Shown: positions 25,796-34,586, counted from the first letter of the stretch. The stretch: 50,126 nt of DNA from an uncultured Cryomorphaceae bacterium (GCA_902614915.1 CACMMX010000014.1:1-50126), one strand, 5' to 3'. Numbers and translations: made by a program. Notes: generated by a model from the letters alone, not told the origin.

Positions 25796-26905
25796 TTATT
25801 TGGCTAATTCTACTATTTCAATATCAAACACAAGTGGTGCATTTGGAGGAATTACGCCTCCAGCTCCACGTTCTCCATACCCAAGATATGGGGGAATGAT
25901 TAACTTGGCTTTACCACCAATATTTAGGAGCGTCAAACCTTCCTGCCATCCTTTAATCACTCTACCGCGTGGACCGATTTCAACAGGAATAGGCTCATAG
26001 GGCTCTCTTCGCGAATCATATACTCCATTTGTTTGCGCTAAATCTTTATCAGAGGTATCAAAGCATTTGCCATCGAGAAGGAAACCGGCATAATTTACGC
26101 GAACCACTTGGCCTAGAGCAGGCTTATCTCCACTGCCCATATCTTCAATTATATAGCGTAATCCTGAAGCTGTTTTCTGTGCTTCTGGGTACATCTTATC
26201 TATTTCAGTTTCAATAGCTGCTGCTGCTGCTTTGATACGTTCCTCTTCACCATTTACCCCAGACTCAAATAGAACGGGTGCATCAAATTTTTTAGCCTCC
26301 TTACCCACTCGAATAATTTCCACCTTTTGAAGAATTACATCTTCTTTTGGACGGTCTCTTTGATCGCGATCAACGCCTCCAATGGCATTTACAATTTCTT
26401 GACCGTGCAACACTTGTCCAAAAATATTATAACTACCATCTAAATGAGGAGTAGGATTATGGGTGATAAAAAATTGTGAACCATTGGTTCCAGGACCAGC
26501 GTTAGCCATACTTACAACCCCCGGCTTATCGTGTCGTAGTTCATTAGAAATTTCTTGAGGAAATTGATAACCTGGGCTTCCTGAGCCTGTTCCGGTTGGA
26601 TCGCCACATTGGATCATAAACTGCGGTATCACTCTGTGGAAGACAATACCATCAAAATAAGGTTTGGATGCATATTTCTGAGAAACCTTAGGATGGTTTC
26701 CTTCAGCCAATGCAATAAAATTTGCTGCTGTCATTGGAGCATACTCTTCATAGAAATCGATTAACATATCACCCATCGAAGTAGTTAACTTTGCATAAAT
26801 GCCATCGGTCAGTTCAACAGTTTCATTGTTGACTGTAACTTTAGTAGCACCGCAAGCCGATGCAATCGAACCAATCACAAAGATTGTAAGTATTTTTTTT
26901 AACAT
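25796..26905 (-). CDS. Cyclophilin-FKBP fusion peptidyl-prolyl isomerase (lipoprotein)
   Basis: Second dual-family immunophilin, 369 aa. It starts with a lipoprotein signal, [18 protein letters not shown] (Cys 18), so it should act in the periplasm, anchored to a membrane. The cyclophilin part (about 33-205) has [35 protein letters not shown] and [10 protein letters not shown]. The FKBP part (about 248-369) has [32 protein letters not shown] and [18 protein letters not shown] longer FKBP insertion (about 280-310) distinguishes it from the downstream copy. It is the first gene of the pair, behind a TACCTTTG promoter element. Confidence 0.93.
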   Translation of the reverse strand: MLKKILTIFVIGSIASACGATKVTVNNETVELTDGIYAKLTTSMGDMLIDFYEEYAPMTAANFIALAEGNHPKVSQKYASKPYFDGIVFHRVIPQFMIQCGDPTGTGSGSPGYQFPQEISNELRHDKPGVVSMANAGPGTNGSQFFITHNPTPHLDGSYNIFGQVLHGQEIVNAIGGVDRDQRDRPKEDVILQKVEIIRVGKEAKKFDAPVLFESGVNGEEERIKAAAAAIETEIDKMYPEAQKTASGLRYIIEDMGSGDKPALGQVVRVNYAGFLLDGKCFDTSDKDLAQTNGVYDSRREPYEPIPVEIGPRGRVIKGWQEGLTLLNIGGKAKLIIPPYLGYGERGAGGVIPPNAPLVFDIEIVELAK

Positions 26906-26927
26906 CTCTTCATTTATTTATCGTCTG

Positions 26928-26935
26928 CAAAGGTA
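26928..26935 (-). promoter_or_regulatory. Promoter -7-like element (TACCTTTG) of the immunophilin pair
   Basis: A perfect TAnnTTTG match on the minus strand, 22 bp before the lipoprotein start at 26905, which leaves room for a short leader. No good TTG is seen at -33. Confidence 0.5.
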
Positions 26936-27000
26936 ATGGTTCTGGAACTAATTTTGGATGTTACGTATTGTATTTGAGATATCCCTAACTCTTTAATTTA

Positions 27001-27065
27001 TGTAAATTATTTGTAAATTTTTATACTATTATATGTAAATTTTATGTTAACTTTACTATGTAAAT
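27001..27065 (+). repeat. Four TGTAAAT repeats in a promoter region
   Basis: TGTAAAT occurs at 27001, 27012, 27034 and 27059, with a degenerate TGTTAAC near 27045. The first spacings are 11 and 22 bp, close to whole helix turns. The repeats lie just before a lipoprotein gene (27081), overlapping a TAACTTTA element (27048-27055) that resembles a -7 box. They may be binding sites for a regulator; AT-rich coincidence is the alternative. Confidence 0.45.
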
Positions 27066-27080
27066 ATTAAATAAAGGGAT

Positions 27081-27581
27081 ATGAAAAGGTTGTTTACTTT
27101 ACCTATATGTGGAATTTTATTGTGTTTTTCTTTTTCTTCTTGCGATGCTCCGATAGGAAGTATTGCAAATTCAAATACACTAGATGATTTAAATCGAAAA
27201 AGTTTTGAAGTCACCTCCTATGAGATGTACGACCATGATACTCAAGTGAGCTTTGATTTAGCTAGTACCAACGACCACGTCTACTTAACCTTTAAGGATA
27301 ATGAGCTTTTCCTAACAAAGGAAAATATAGAGGACGGAACCGCTCATTTCACATTTCAAGAATTTACTACAGATTACAAAGGAGGAGCGCTTCATGGCAT
27401 CTACTTAGATGAATACAACTTCATGAAAACTATTCACTTCTGCAAAACTACTGAACAGGTAGTTTTAGAATTAGAAGGAGTAGCATCTGACAATGACCAT
27501 TTCATCTCGCTTTTCATTGTAATGGATGAATTAGAGAGTCATCCAGAAGGCGCTGTGCAAATCAGCGGACTACCTGAATAA
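27081..27581 (+). CDS. Uncharacterised lipoprotein
   Basis: Lipoprotein of 166 aa. MKRLFTLPICGILLCFSFSSC is an SPII signal with Cys 21 lipidated. The mature part is acidic (many Asp and Glu) with alternating hydrophobic segments such as HVYLTFKDNELFLT and QVVLELEGVAS, suggesting a beta-sandwich or lipocalin-like fold. I do not recognise the family. It is monocistronic, convergent with the FKBP lipoprotein at 27562 (20-bp overlap at the stops), and lies behind repeated TGTAAAT elements, so it may be specifically regulated. Confidence 0.7.
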   Translation: MKRLFTLPICGILLCFSFSSCDAPIGSIANSNTLDDLNRKSFEVTSYEMYDHDTQVSFDLASTNDHVYLTFKDNELFLTKENIEDGTAHFTFQEFTTDYKGGALHGIYLDEYNFMKTIHFCKTTEQVVLELEGVASDNDHFISLFIVMDELESHPEGAVQISGLPE

Positions 27582-28059
27582 GGCGGATATCATAGCGCAA
27601 TGGACTTTGCGGTGGAACCCGGTCAAGATCACCAGCAATTCCGTGAGCCAAAAATGAAGGAATTAATACGAGTTTTTTTTCTCCCTCTTTCATTCCTTTC
27701 AAACTTTCATGGAGCCCCGTTTCCATTTCACTTCTCCCCAAATGCACTGTGTCCGTGTATTGCCCTATTCCACTATCATCGAGTAAATAAACCGTTGCAT
27801 TATAGATGATTTGATCTCCAAATTTCGCTTTCTTTCCTTTACCTTTTATCATGCTTAATTCAAACATGCCAAAACCATTTCGCTGAATGCCTTCCAATTC
27901 ATGAGTAATTATGTAGGCATCTAATTGCGCCCGCTCTTGCGCTAAATACAGCTTTTGACGTTCTATTGGATCGATCTTAATAATTGCCTCTTCTGACGAA
28001 CTATATTCGGCACAAGAGTTTAAGGCTAAGCATAATAAAACAAAAGTTCCTACCCTCAC
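27562..28059 (-). CDS. FKBP-type peptidyl-prolyl isomerase lipoprotein, GldI-like
   Basis: Lipoprotein of 165 aa. The start is taken as GTG at 28059, forming a GTGA overlap with the nrnA stop; a TTG one codon earlier is possible. FVLLCLALNSC carries the lipobox. After a helical segment (about 35-60), the FKBP domain has KFGDQIIYNATVYLLDDSG, GLHESLKGMKEGEKKLVLIP and LDRVPPQSPLRYDIRLI. Size, lipidation and the nrnA/ndk neighbourhood resemble GldI, the isomerase needed for gliding in Flavobacterium. No other gliding gene is in the window, so a general periplasmic folding role is equally possible. Confidence 0.82.
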   Translation of the reverse strand: MRVGTFVLLCLALNSCAEYSSSEEAIIKIDPIERQKLYLAQERAQLDAYIITHELEGIQRNGFGMFELSMIKGKGKKAKFGDQIIYNATVYLLDDSGIGQYTDTVHLGRSEMETGLHESLKGMKEGEKKLVLIPSFLAHGIAGDLDRVPPQSPLRYDIRLIQVVR

Positions 28060-29045
28060 CAATCTAGGTGTTTTTTAGCATGCTTAATGGCATTTGACAT
28101 ACTCATCTCAATTCTTCCACCTGCGGCATTTTTGTGCCCGCCGCCATTGAAATAGGACCGTGCCAATGCATTAACATCAAAATCGCCCTTACTTCGCAAG
28201 GATAACTTAACAGCACCATCTTCTTCACGCAGGAAAATTGTTAGAATAGCACCACTGATACTTAGGCCGTAATTCACGAATCCTTCTGTAATTCCTGTTT
28301 GGTAGCCCAATTGTAAACATTGTTCTGCTGTTAAATAGAGGAGAACTTTTGTTTTGTCTTGACTTACTTCCATTTGTTCAAGCATCGTACCCAGTAATCG
28401 TAAACGAGCTACTGGCTGAGAATCATAAATCTTATTGTGTAAATCCTGCGGCTCAACACCTATAATTAGTAGTTTAGAAGCGACTTCATGAGTTCTTGCA
28501 CTAGTCGAGCTGTACTTGAAACTTCCAGTGTCAGTTATGATTCCAGTATAAATGCACGTTGCGCTCTTTTTGTCTAACAAATGCTCCCATCCCATCATAG
28601 TGCAGAGTTCGTAAATCATTTGACAGGTAGAACTCATCATAGTATCGCTATAAATAAAATCTGGCCAATTTTCAGGTTGCTGATGATGATCAATCACAGT
28701 CTTCATAGCTTTTGCTCTGCGTAAAGCAGTTTCCATATCTGCACTTCTGTGATAGGCATTATAATCTAAGTGAAATATCATGTCTGCCGTTTCAATTTGA
28801 GCATTAGCCGCTAATTTTCCCTCCGAATAAATCATCACCTGATCATTACCGGATAAGTGCCAAAGGAATTTTGGATATGGATTTGGTACAATAACGCTCA
28901 CATTCTTATCCAATTTTTCTAAAATTATTTTCAATGCCAAAGCGCTACCCATGGCGTCTCCATCTGGATTCGAATGGTTCGTAATAACAATATTTTTGGC
29001 GGAATTAACCGCGCTTTTAAAACCGTCTAACCGTATTTCTTGCAT
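28056..29045 (-). CDS. nrnA: DHH-family oligoribonuclease/PAP phosphatase NrnA
   Basis: DHH/DHHA1 phosphoesterase of 329 aa, counted from the ATG of [20 protein letters not shown] (a TTG 21 bp upstream is less likely). It degrades short RNAs and often dephosphorylates pAp. Metal-binding motifs are NPDGDAMGS (about 26-34) and DHH (119-121). The DHHA1 motif [10 protein letters not shown] lies at about 301-310. It is cytosolic. It is transcribed with the FKBP lipoprotein (overlapping stop/start) and divergently from ndk. pAp is the by-product of sulfotransferases, so this enzyme could also recycle the PAP made by the sulfation locus, an inference only. Confidence 0.92.
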   Translation of the reverse strand: MQEIRLDGFKSAVNSAKNIVITNHSNPDGDAMGSALALKIILEKLDKNVSVIVPNPYPKFLWHLSGNDQVMIYSEGKLAANAQIETADMIFHLDYNAYHRSADMETALRRAKAMKTVIDHHQQPENWPDFIYSDTMMSSTCQMIYELCTMMGWEHLLDKKSATCIYTGIITDTGSFKYSSTSARTHEVASKLLIIGVEPQDLHNKIYDSQPVARLRLLGTMLEQMEVSQDKTKVLLYLTAEQCLQLGYQTGITEGFVNYGLSISGAILTIFLREEDGAVKLSLRSKGDFDVNALARSYFNGGGHKNAAGGRIEMSMSNAIKHAKKHLDW

Positions 29046-29057
29046 AATGAGTACAAT

Positions 29058-29075
29058 CTCGCACAAAGGTGCGAG
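29058..29075. promoter_or_regulatory. Inverted repeat in the nrnA-ndk divergent promoter
   Basis: CTCGCAC-AAAG-GTGCGAG is a perfect 7-bp inverted repeat, GC-rich against its surroundings. It sits 8-25 bp before the TACCTTTG element of ndk and overlaps a CACCTTTG on the other strand that could serve nrnA. It could be an operator or chance symmetry. Confidence 0.4.
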
Positions 29076-29082
29076 AAAAGTG

Positions 29083-29090
29083 TACCTTTG
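29083..29090 (+). promoter_or_regulatory. Promoter -7-like element (TACCTTTG) of ndk
   Basis: A perfect TAnnTTTG match 30 bp before the ndk ATG, with an AT-rich leader between, as usual for Bacteroidota genes. No strict -33 TTG was found. Confidence 0.6.
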
Positions 29091-29120
29091 CGGCGCAAAA
29101 TTTTAAAAAACTTAAATAAA

Positions 29121-29540
29121 ATGGCAGCAAATAAGACGTTAACCATGATTAAACCTGATGCTGTTCGTAATGGACATATTGGTGCAATTCTGAATCAGAT
29201 TACAGATGCAGGGTTTAAAATCTCAGCAATGAAGTTGACTCAGCTCTCACTAACAGATGCAGAAGAGTTTTACTCTATCCACAAGAAACGTCCATTCTTT
29301 GGCGAATTGGTAGAGTTTATGACATCAGGCCCCATAGTAGCAGCTATTTTAGAAAAAGAAAATGCTGTAGAAGACTTTAGAAAACTTATTGGTTCGACAA
29401 ACCCAAAAGAAGCTGCGGTTGGGACAATTCGTGCCCGTTTTGCAACAAGTATTGGTGAAAACGCGGTGCACGGTTCCGATAGTGATGAAAATGCTCAAAT
29501 TGAAGGTGATTTTCATTTTGCACGACGTGAGCAATTTTAA
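29121..29540 (+). CDS. ndk: Nucleoside-diphosphate kinase
   Basis: NDK of 139 aa, the usual bacterial length; it balances NTP pools by a phospho-His intermediate. The start at the ATG of [20 protein letters not shown] fits the family, and the frame open further upstream is not coding. FAVxR-type core regions are replaced by [20 protein letters not shown] (about 103-122), which includes the catalytic His in NAVHGSDS. The gene is divergent from nrnA and is followed by rplS. Confidence 0.96.
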   Translation: MAANKTLTMIKPDAVRNGHIGAILNQITDAGFKISAMKLTQLSLTDAEEFYSIHKKRPFFGELVEFMTSGPIVAAILEKENAVEDFRKLIGSTNPKEAAVGTIRARFATSIGENAVHGSDSDENAQIEGDFHFARREQF

Positions 29541-29555
29541 AAAGGAATTTTTAAT

Positions 29556-29563
29556 TACTTTTG
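29556..29563 (+). promoter_or_regulatory. Promoter -7-like element (TACTTTTG) of rplS
   Basis: A TAnnTTTG match just after the ndk stop and 80 bp before the rplS ATG. It implies that rplS has its own promoter and a fairly long leader. Confidence 0.5.
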
Positions 29564-29643
29564 CCCACCTTAATGATACTGAGTGTTAACCTCTGGCAAA
29601 AGTTGTGTATGTTGGCCCACAGAAACAAAAAACAAATAGAAAG
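29564..29643 (+). ncRNA. Possible L19 autoregulatory leader
   Basis: The roughly 75-base leader before rplS can fold: TCTGGC (29592-29597) can pair with GCC (29615-29617) and AGA (29621-29623), with a small bulge. Ribosomal-protein genes often have such leaders, and I recall one reported for L19 in Flavobacteria. The pairing is short, and there is no alignment here to test covariation. Confidence 0.28.
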
Positions 29644-29991
29644 ATGGATTTAGTCCAGTTTGTTAACAACGAATATGCAACTAGAAAAGACTTACCAGAA
29701 TTTAGTGCAGGTGACACTATCACAGTATACACAAAAATTTCTGAGGGTGATAAAACGCGTACACAATTCTTCCGCGGTATAGTATTACAACGCAGAGGAT
29801 CAGGAGCCACAGAAACTTTTACTATTCGTAAAATGAGTGGAAATACTGGAGTTGAGCGTATTTTTCCAGTACATCTTCCGGCAATTGAAAAAATTGAAGT
29901 GAATAAACGTGGTAAAGTACGTCGTGCCCGCATCTACTACCAAAGAGAGCGAACAGGCAAAGCAGCTCGAATAAAAGAGCGTCGCTTTTAA
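29644..29991 (+). CDS. rplS: 50S ribosomal protein L19
   Basis: Ribosomal protein bL19 of 115 aa, located at the 30S/50S interface. The ATG of [20 protein letters not shown] is the family start; an upstream in-frame start would add a tail not seen in L19. [20 protein letters not shown] (about 44-63) and [18 protein letters not shown] (about 70-87) are conserved L19 blocks. The C-terminus is Arg/Lys-rich for rRNA binding. It has its own promoter-like element and ends at a strong hairpin terminator. Confidence 0.97.
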   Translation: MDLVQFVNNEYATRKDLPEFSAGDTITVYTKISEGDKTRTQFFRGIVLQRRGSGATETFTIRKMSGNTGVERIFPVHLPAIEKIEVNKRGKVRRARIYYQRERTGKAARIKERRF

Positions 29992-30011
29992 TTGTCTTTA
30001 AATGAACTATC

Positions 30012-30041
30012 AAAAACCCGGGTGAAGTACTCGGGTTTTTT
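30012..30041. terminator. Bidirectional intrinsic terminator
   Basis: AAAAACCCGGGT pairs with ACTCGGGTTTTT (one G.T pair) over a 5-base loop, with T-tracts on both strands. It lies between the convergent genes rplS and the OmpA-family gene and can end both transcripts. Confidence 0.9.
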
Positions 30042-30062
30042 CTTTAAAACTTTAAGAAGATT

Positions 30063-32048
30063 TTAGAGTTGGGTAACCACAAAAACCGTTCGTCTATTCT
30101 TTGCCCTACCCAATTCATTCTCATTACTAGCCACAGGCCTGGTTTCACCATATCCTTTATAGCTCAGTCGAGAAGCCTGAATTCCCATTCCATACAACGT
30201 ATTGGTTACTCGCTTTGCACGACGCGTGCTTAAATCTAGATTAGTTTTTGCATCTCCCACATTGTCTGTATGCCCTTGAATCTGAACCTTAAGGTGATTG
30301 TTATATACCAGAAATTCAGCAAATTCAGCAATAAGCATTTCGCTTAAATCATCTAAAAAATCCGAATTTGTTTCAAATAGAATATTAGGAATTGGATACG
30401 TCTCTCCTTCTGCCAAGTCTGCCTGTACCAATTCTATCTGTATCCGACTTACATTACAAGGGGGTCCAGATTCGGCTAATGCCAATCTTAATGGTGCTGC
30501 GCTAAATGCTGCTCTCTTTGCATCTAACTTTATGACCATACTTTTGGCATCTTCTTTTTTCACCACGGCAGAAAAGCCACCTGTTTCCTCATCTACCGTC
30601 AGCCTGGTACTTTCACCGGTTAGACTATTTTTCAATACAACCTTTGGCTCATCGTCGAATGCAAACATGTCTTTAGTTAAACTTCCATTAACTAAAACAA
30701 CCTCTTCAGGCTGCACTGCTTCGTGCAAATCAAAAAAGTATATATCCCAACCATTTGCTTTATTAATTTTATTTGAAGCAAAATAGGCTTGACGTCCATC
30801 TAAAGTGACCATGAGGCCTATTTCGTTATTTTCAGTATTAATGGGATAACCTAAGTTCTTAGGCTTTCCCCAGATTGAAGATTCCAAAGAACTCTTAAAT
30901 AGGTCGTAACCACCCATACCTGAGTGTCCATCACTAGCAAAATACATGCTTTCACTGTCCGGATGAATGAATGGACTCTTTTCGTTCTTGGACGTATTTA
31001 TGGTTGGCCCTAAGTTTTCCGGACTACTCCAACTGCCATCATCTTGACGCTCACTACGATAGATATCCAAACCACCAAAACCGCCCTCTCTATTGCTGGT
31101 AAAATACAATACATCACCATTTGGGGAAATAGACGGTTGACTCTCCCAGCTCCCCGGGAGATTGACACTAGGAAATGGTCGGATGCCGTTCCACACGCCA
31201 AAAGAATATGTCGTAAAATACAAATCACAATTCTGGTGCCCGGTCTTTTCGTCGCGTTCACAAATGGTGAAGACCATAAGGCGATTATCCGCGGTGATGG
31301 TTGGCCCACCTTCATTGTACTTTGAATTGAATGGCGCACTTAAAGCTGTTCCTTCCTCAAAAAGAAATTCATGAGCACTGCTCAGCGTATTGGCTAAACT
31401 GAACTCCTCAACACTTCGAAGAGGGGCCGCTGGACCTTCATATTTATTTCGCCTCTTGCTTCTACGAGTAAAATAAAATTGAGAACCGTCGGGTGTTAAG
31501 GCGCCCAAATATTCATCCCATCTTGTATTTATATTTCTCGCAGGTTTTGGATTATAGGGCACTGGATTGGCCAAAAAGGTTTCTTTGAGGTTAATTTCTT
31601 CAAGCATTCCTTTTACTTCTCGATCAAATGCCGTTTTGCGATCATCTCTTAGCAACCACTGTTTAAAATAGCCTTCTGCTTCATCATTGCGACCCGCCAC
31701 TAAACAAAGTGACCCAACTGCATACAGTAAATCAGGTTTGTAGCTTGGACAAAGCTTTACCAATTGTTTCCAGTTCACCTCTGCGAGATGAAATTTTTTA
31801 GTTCTAATACTCAGCTCGCCTTTTAAATAAAGTGCATGCTGATCATTATCGTCTTGACGCAAAGCCGCCCCGATATAAATTCCAGCATTGGGATAGTCGC
31901 GCTGGTTTAGGGCCCGCAGGCCCTTTTGAATTTGTTTTGGAAGACTGCGGTAATCGTCACTACAATGAGTACCTAATTCTACCAGTCCCATTTGCGCTTG
32001 CGCCGGGATACCTAATAAAACAGCAATTGCTACAAGGAGTTTACGCAT
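30063..32048 (-). CDS. TPR/PD40-propeller/OmpA-family outer-membrane protein
   Basis: Envelope protein of 661 aa. A signal peptide ends in PAQAQ (about 15-19). TPR-like helices follow (about 40-150), then PD40/WD40-like propeller blades (about 185-425) with SPNGDVLYFTSNREGGFGGLDIYRS as the clearest blade. A short beta domain like a carboxypeptidase regulatory module follows (about 445-520). The C-terminal OmpA domain (about 545-661) binds peptidoglycan through QIQGHTDNVGD and LSTRRAKRV. The order TPR-propeller-CRD-OmpA is that of PorE of the type IX secretion system, but PorE is a lipoprotein and this one looks SPI-cleaved. It is last in the aroC-symporter operon (TAATG junction). Confidence 0.88.
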   Translation of the reverse strand: MRKLLVAIAVLLGIPAQAQMGLVELGTHCSDDYRSLPKQIQKGLRALNQRDYPNAGIYIGAALRQDDNDQHALYLKGELSIRTKKFHLAEVNWKQLVKLCPSYKPDLLYAVGSLCLVAGRNDEAEGYFKQWLLRDDRKTAFDREVKGMLEEINLKETFLANPVPYNPKPARNINTRWDEYLGALTPDGSQFYFTRRSKRRNKYEGPAAPLRSVEEFSLANTLSSAHEFLFEEGTALSAPFNSKYNEGGPTITADNRLMVFTICERDEKTGHQNCDLYFTTYSFGVWNGIRPFPSVNLPGSWESQPSISPNGDVLYFTSNREGGFGGLDIYRSERQDDGSWSSPENLGPTINTSKNEKSPFIHPDSESMYFASDGHSGMGGYDLFKSSLESSIWGKPKNLGYPINTENNEIGLMVTLDGRQAYFASNKINKANGWDIYFFDLHEAVQPEEVVLVNGSLTKDMFAFDDEPKVVLKNSLTGESTRLTVDEETGGFSAVVKKEDAKSMVIKLDAKRAAFSAAPLRLALAESGPPCNVSRIQIELVQADLAEGETYPIPNILFETNSDFLDDLSEMLIAEFAEFLVYNNHLKVQIQGHTDNVGDAKTNLDLSTRRAKRVTNTLYGMGIQASRLSYKGYGETRPVASNENELGRAKNRRTVFVVTQL

Positions 32049-33479
32049 TAAAGTTCATCTTGATTGACTACGGAAAGTCTGTCCTCAGATAACGCAATAA
32101 TGGCGCTAACTGATGCATCACCGGTCAAATTCAATACGGTCCGCACCATATCAATGATTCGATCTACCGGGAAAATGATAGCAATCCAAGCAGGGTTAAG
32201 ACCCACGCTTTCAAGGATGGGTATTAACATAATCATCCCTGCAGAAGGAACAGAGGCCGCGCCAATGGAAGCTAATGTAGCTGTAAAAATGATCGTAGCT
32301 TGTTGGGCTAAAGTGAGATCTATCATGTGAAACTGAGCCATAAAAATAACCGCTACGGTTTGATACAAAGCGGTTCCGTCCATATTTATGGTTGCCCCAA
32401 CAGGCAATACAAACGAACCAATTTCTTCATCAATACCCAAATTATCACGAACACAATCCATAGTTACAGGTAAGGTTGCCGCTGTAGATGAAGTTGAAAA
32501 GGCCAACAATTGTGCAGGTCTAATTCCTTTCATAAAATAACCCCAGCTTTTCCCATAACCCATTTTAGTCTTTCGATTAATTAGAAACGCTAGAACTGCA
32601 GGGTAAATAATTAGAATCATTACTAAAAGTCCCAAAATAGTTGACCCTGTGTAGGCCCCGAGGGCTTTAAAAATTTCTACCAGCCATAGACGCCAGTTTA
32701 CCTGCCAAAAGCGCAAAAACAAAAAATGGAGCACCGCTCATAACTACATCCACCATCTTGATGAAAATATCGGAAAATCCGTTCATTAATTTTGATACGG
32801 ACTCCATACTATTTGTAGGCAACATGACCATCACAATCCCAAAGAAAATGGCAAAAAATATCACTTGCAGCATCAGGCTGTCGTTAAAGGATAAGAAGAT
32901 GTTCGAAGGCACCATGTCTACAAAAAACTGAAGCGGACCGTCCCTTTTCTGGCTTTTTACAGCATTGGCCTTTGCTACCTTTGCATTGAGTTCTTCATTA
33001 TTAAGTTGCTCGGCAAGTGCGGCCTGCGCCTCAGACATATACGCTTGCATTGAAGGATCTGCCAATAACCTAGTATTATCGAAGAACTCAACCCCTTCCA
33101 TATCGTTGACCCACAATTCATAAGCTACACGATTAATGTTTAATTGTTCCTCAGCAGTCTGTTTTCCAGGATTAAAAGTATTCGCAATTAACATCCCCAT
33201 GCATGCTGCAAGAACAGTGGACCCAATGTATAATATTAACGTTTTCAAGCCCATCCTACCTAAGGTCGCCACGTCGCTTAAGTTTCCTATTCCCGCAATT
33301 ATTGAAAATAGGACCAATGGAATGGCGATAAGTTTCAACAGATTGATAAATATAGTTCCAAAGGGTGCTATCCAATCTAAAGTGAATGCAGTCCAGCCCA
33401 TGGCAGAGCTTATAAGTGCCCATGCTATTCCTAAAACTAGTCCAATAATAATCTGTACGGGTAACGAAGGTTTTTTCAT
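32048..33479 (-). pseudogene. DAACS dicarboxylate/glutamate:cation symporter, frameshifted
   Basis: Two overlapping frames together make one DAACS (GltP/DctA-like) symporter. The first (33479-32667) has the N-terminal helices and reaches VFALLAGKLASMAG. The second resumes at VEIFKALGAYTGSTILG and contains the diagnostic STSSTAATLPVTMDCV, GATINMDGTALY and MIPILESVGLNPA motifs. Removing one base of the CC pair at 32680-32681 restores a 476-aa protein reading ASMAVEIFKALG. A polar insertion (about 105-195) is common in Bacteroidota members. It could be a real frameshift, an assembly error, or translational slippage. It starts inside the aroC stop (ATGA) and ends in TAATG with the OmpA gene. Confidence 0.87.
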
Positions 33480-34540
33480 GCGTTGTATTTCAAATTTCTT
33501 AAGTAGTGGTCAGCCAACACCAATTGTATCATGGCCTCAACTATGGGAATAGCGCGAGGTACCACACAGGGGTCATGACGACCCTTTACAGCAAGAATTG
33601 TTGATTCACCATCTCTATTCACTGTTTTTTGCGCTTTTCCGATAGTCGCAACAGGCTTAAAAGCAACGCGAACCTCAATAGGTGCCCCATTACTCAATCC
33701 ACCAACGATGCCTCCAGCATTATTCGTAGCCGTTGAAAAATCTTTGTTAATCGGGTCATTGTGCATGCTGCCTGTCATTTCTGAAGATAAAAAACCTGAA
33801 CCGATTTCAAATCCCTTAACTGCGTTGATACTCATGAGAGCTTTGGCTAAATCCGCTTGTAATTTATCAAAAACAGGCTCGCCTAATCCAACAGGAACAC
33901 CTGTTGCTAGGGCAGTTACAACACCACCAGTACTATCGTTTGCAGTTCGACATTGTTCTATGTAATCTTCCATTCGTTCAGCCGTCGCGGAATGAGGACA
34001 ACGCGTAGGATGGGTATCTATAGTGCTCAAATCAAGTTCTTCAGCAGAAACTACTAACTTAACGGGGCCTACAGCGCTTACCCAAGCCTTGACCTGAATG
34101 TTTGGGATTATTTGAGCCGCTAGAGCACCGCCGACGACTCGACAAGCCGTTTCACGTGCACTTGAGCGACCGCCTCCACGATAATCTCTATGACCGTATT
34201 TCGCTTCGTAAACAAAATCGGCATGTGAAGGGCGAAAAACATCCTTGATTTGACCGTAGTCTTCACTGCGATAATCTTTATTTACAATAGAAAAAGCAAT
34301 AGGCGTACCCGTTGTTTTTCCTTCAAATAAGCCACTATGAAATAGGACAGTATCCTCCTCGTTGCGCTCTGTAGTAAGGTGACTTTGGCCGGGACGACGA
34401 CGGTCTAAGGCTTTCTGAACCAAGTCTAGATTCATTTCTATTCCCGACGGTATCCCATCCAAAATCCCTCCTATTTGCGTGCCGTGGCTTTCACCATAAG
34501 TCGTGAGAACCAAAGATTTTCCTATTGTATTTCCAGGCAT
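33476..34540 (-). CDS. aroC: Chorismate synthase
   Basis: Chorismate synthase of 354 aa, the last step of the shikimate pathway, converting EPSP to chorismate with reduced FMN. The ATG of MPGNTIGKSLVLTTYGESHG is the family start; the frame stays open 105 bp further upstream, but that part is not conserved-looking. Signatures include GESHGTQIGGILDG, RRRPGQSHLTTERNEEDTV and the GGGRSSARETACRVVGGALA region. It is the first gene of an operon with the DAACS symporter and the OmpA protein and is divergent from hutI. Confidence 0.96.
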   Translation of the reverse strand: MPGNTIGKSLVLTTYGESHGTQIGGILDGIPSGIEMNLDLVQKALDRRRPGQSHLTTERNEEDTVLFHSGLFEGKTTGTPIAFSIVNKDYRSEDYGQIKDVFRPSHADFVYEAKYGHRDYRGGGRSSARETACRVVGGALAAQIIPNIQVKAWVSAVGPVKLVVSAEELDLSTIDTHPTRCPHSATAERMEDYIEQCRTANDSTGGVVTALATGVPVGLGEPVFDKLQADLAKALMSINAVKGFEIGSGFLSSEMTGSMHNDPINKDFSTATNNAGGIVGGLSNGAPIEVRVAFKPVATIGKAQKTVNRDGESTILAVKGRHDPCVVPRAIPIVEAMIQLVLADHYLRNLKYNA

Positions 34541-34574
34541 ACCACTAAAGTAGCAAACTAAAGCACATTCTCCG

Positions 34575-34582
34575 TAATATTG
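34575..34582 (+). promoter_or_regulatory. Promoter -7-like element (TAATATTG) before hutI
   Basis: TAATATTG differs from TAnnTTTG at one base and ends four bases (GGGT) before the hutI ATG. On the other strand TTAGTTTG (34554-34561) may serve aroC with a 13-base leader. Confidence 0.38.
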
Positions 34583-34586
34583 GGGT

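Noticed and set aside
29040-29120. N-terminal extension of ndk by 27 residues
   Set aside because: It would run through the promoter-like TACCTTTG and AT-rich leader; [15 protein letters not shown] is the normal NDK start.
30298-30786. 162-aa plus-strand open frame opposite the OmpA-type gene
   Set aside because: Ser/Asn-rich shadow of the coding strand; the opposite frame has full domain structure.
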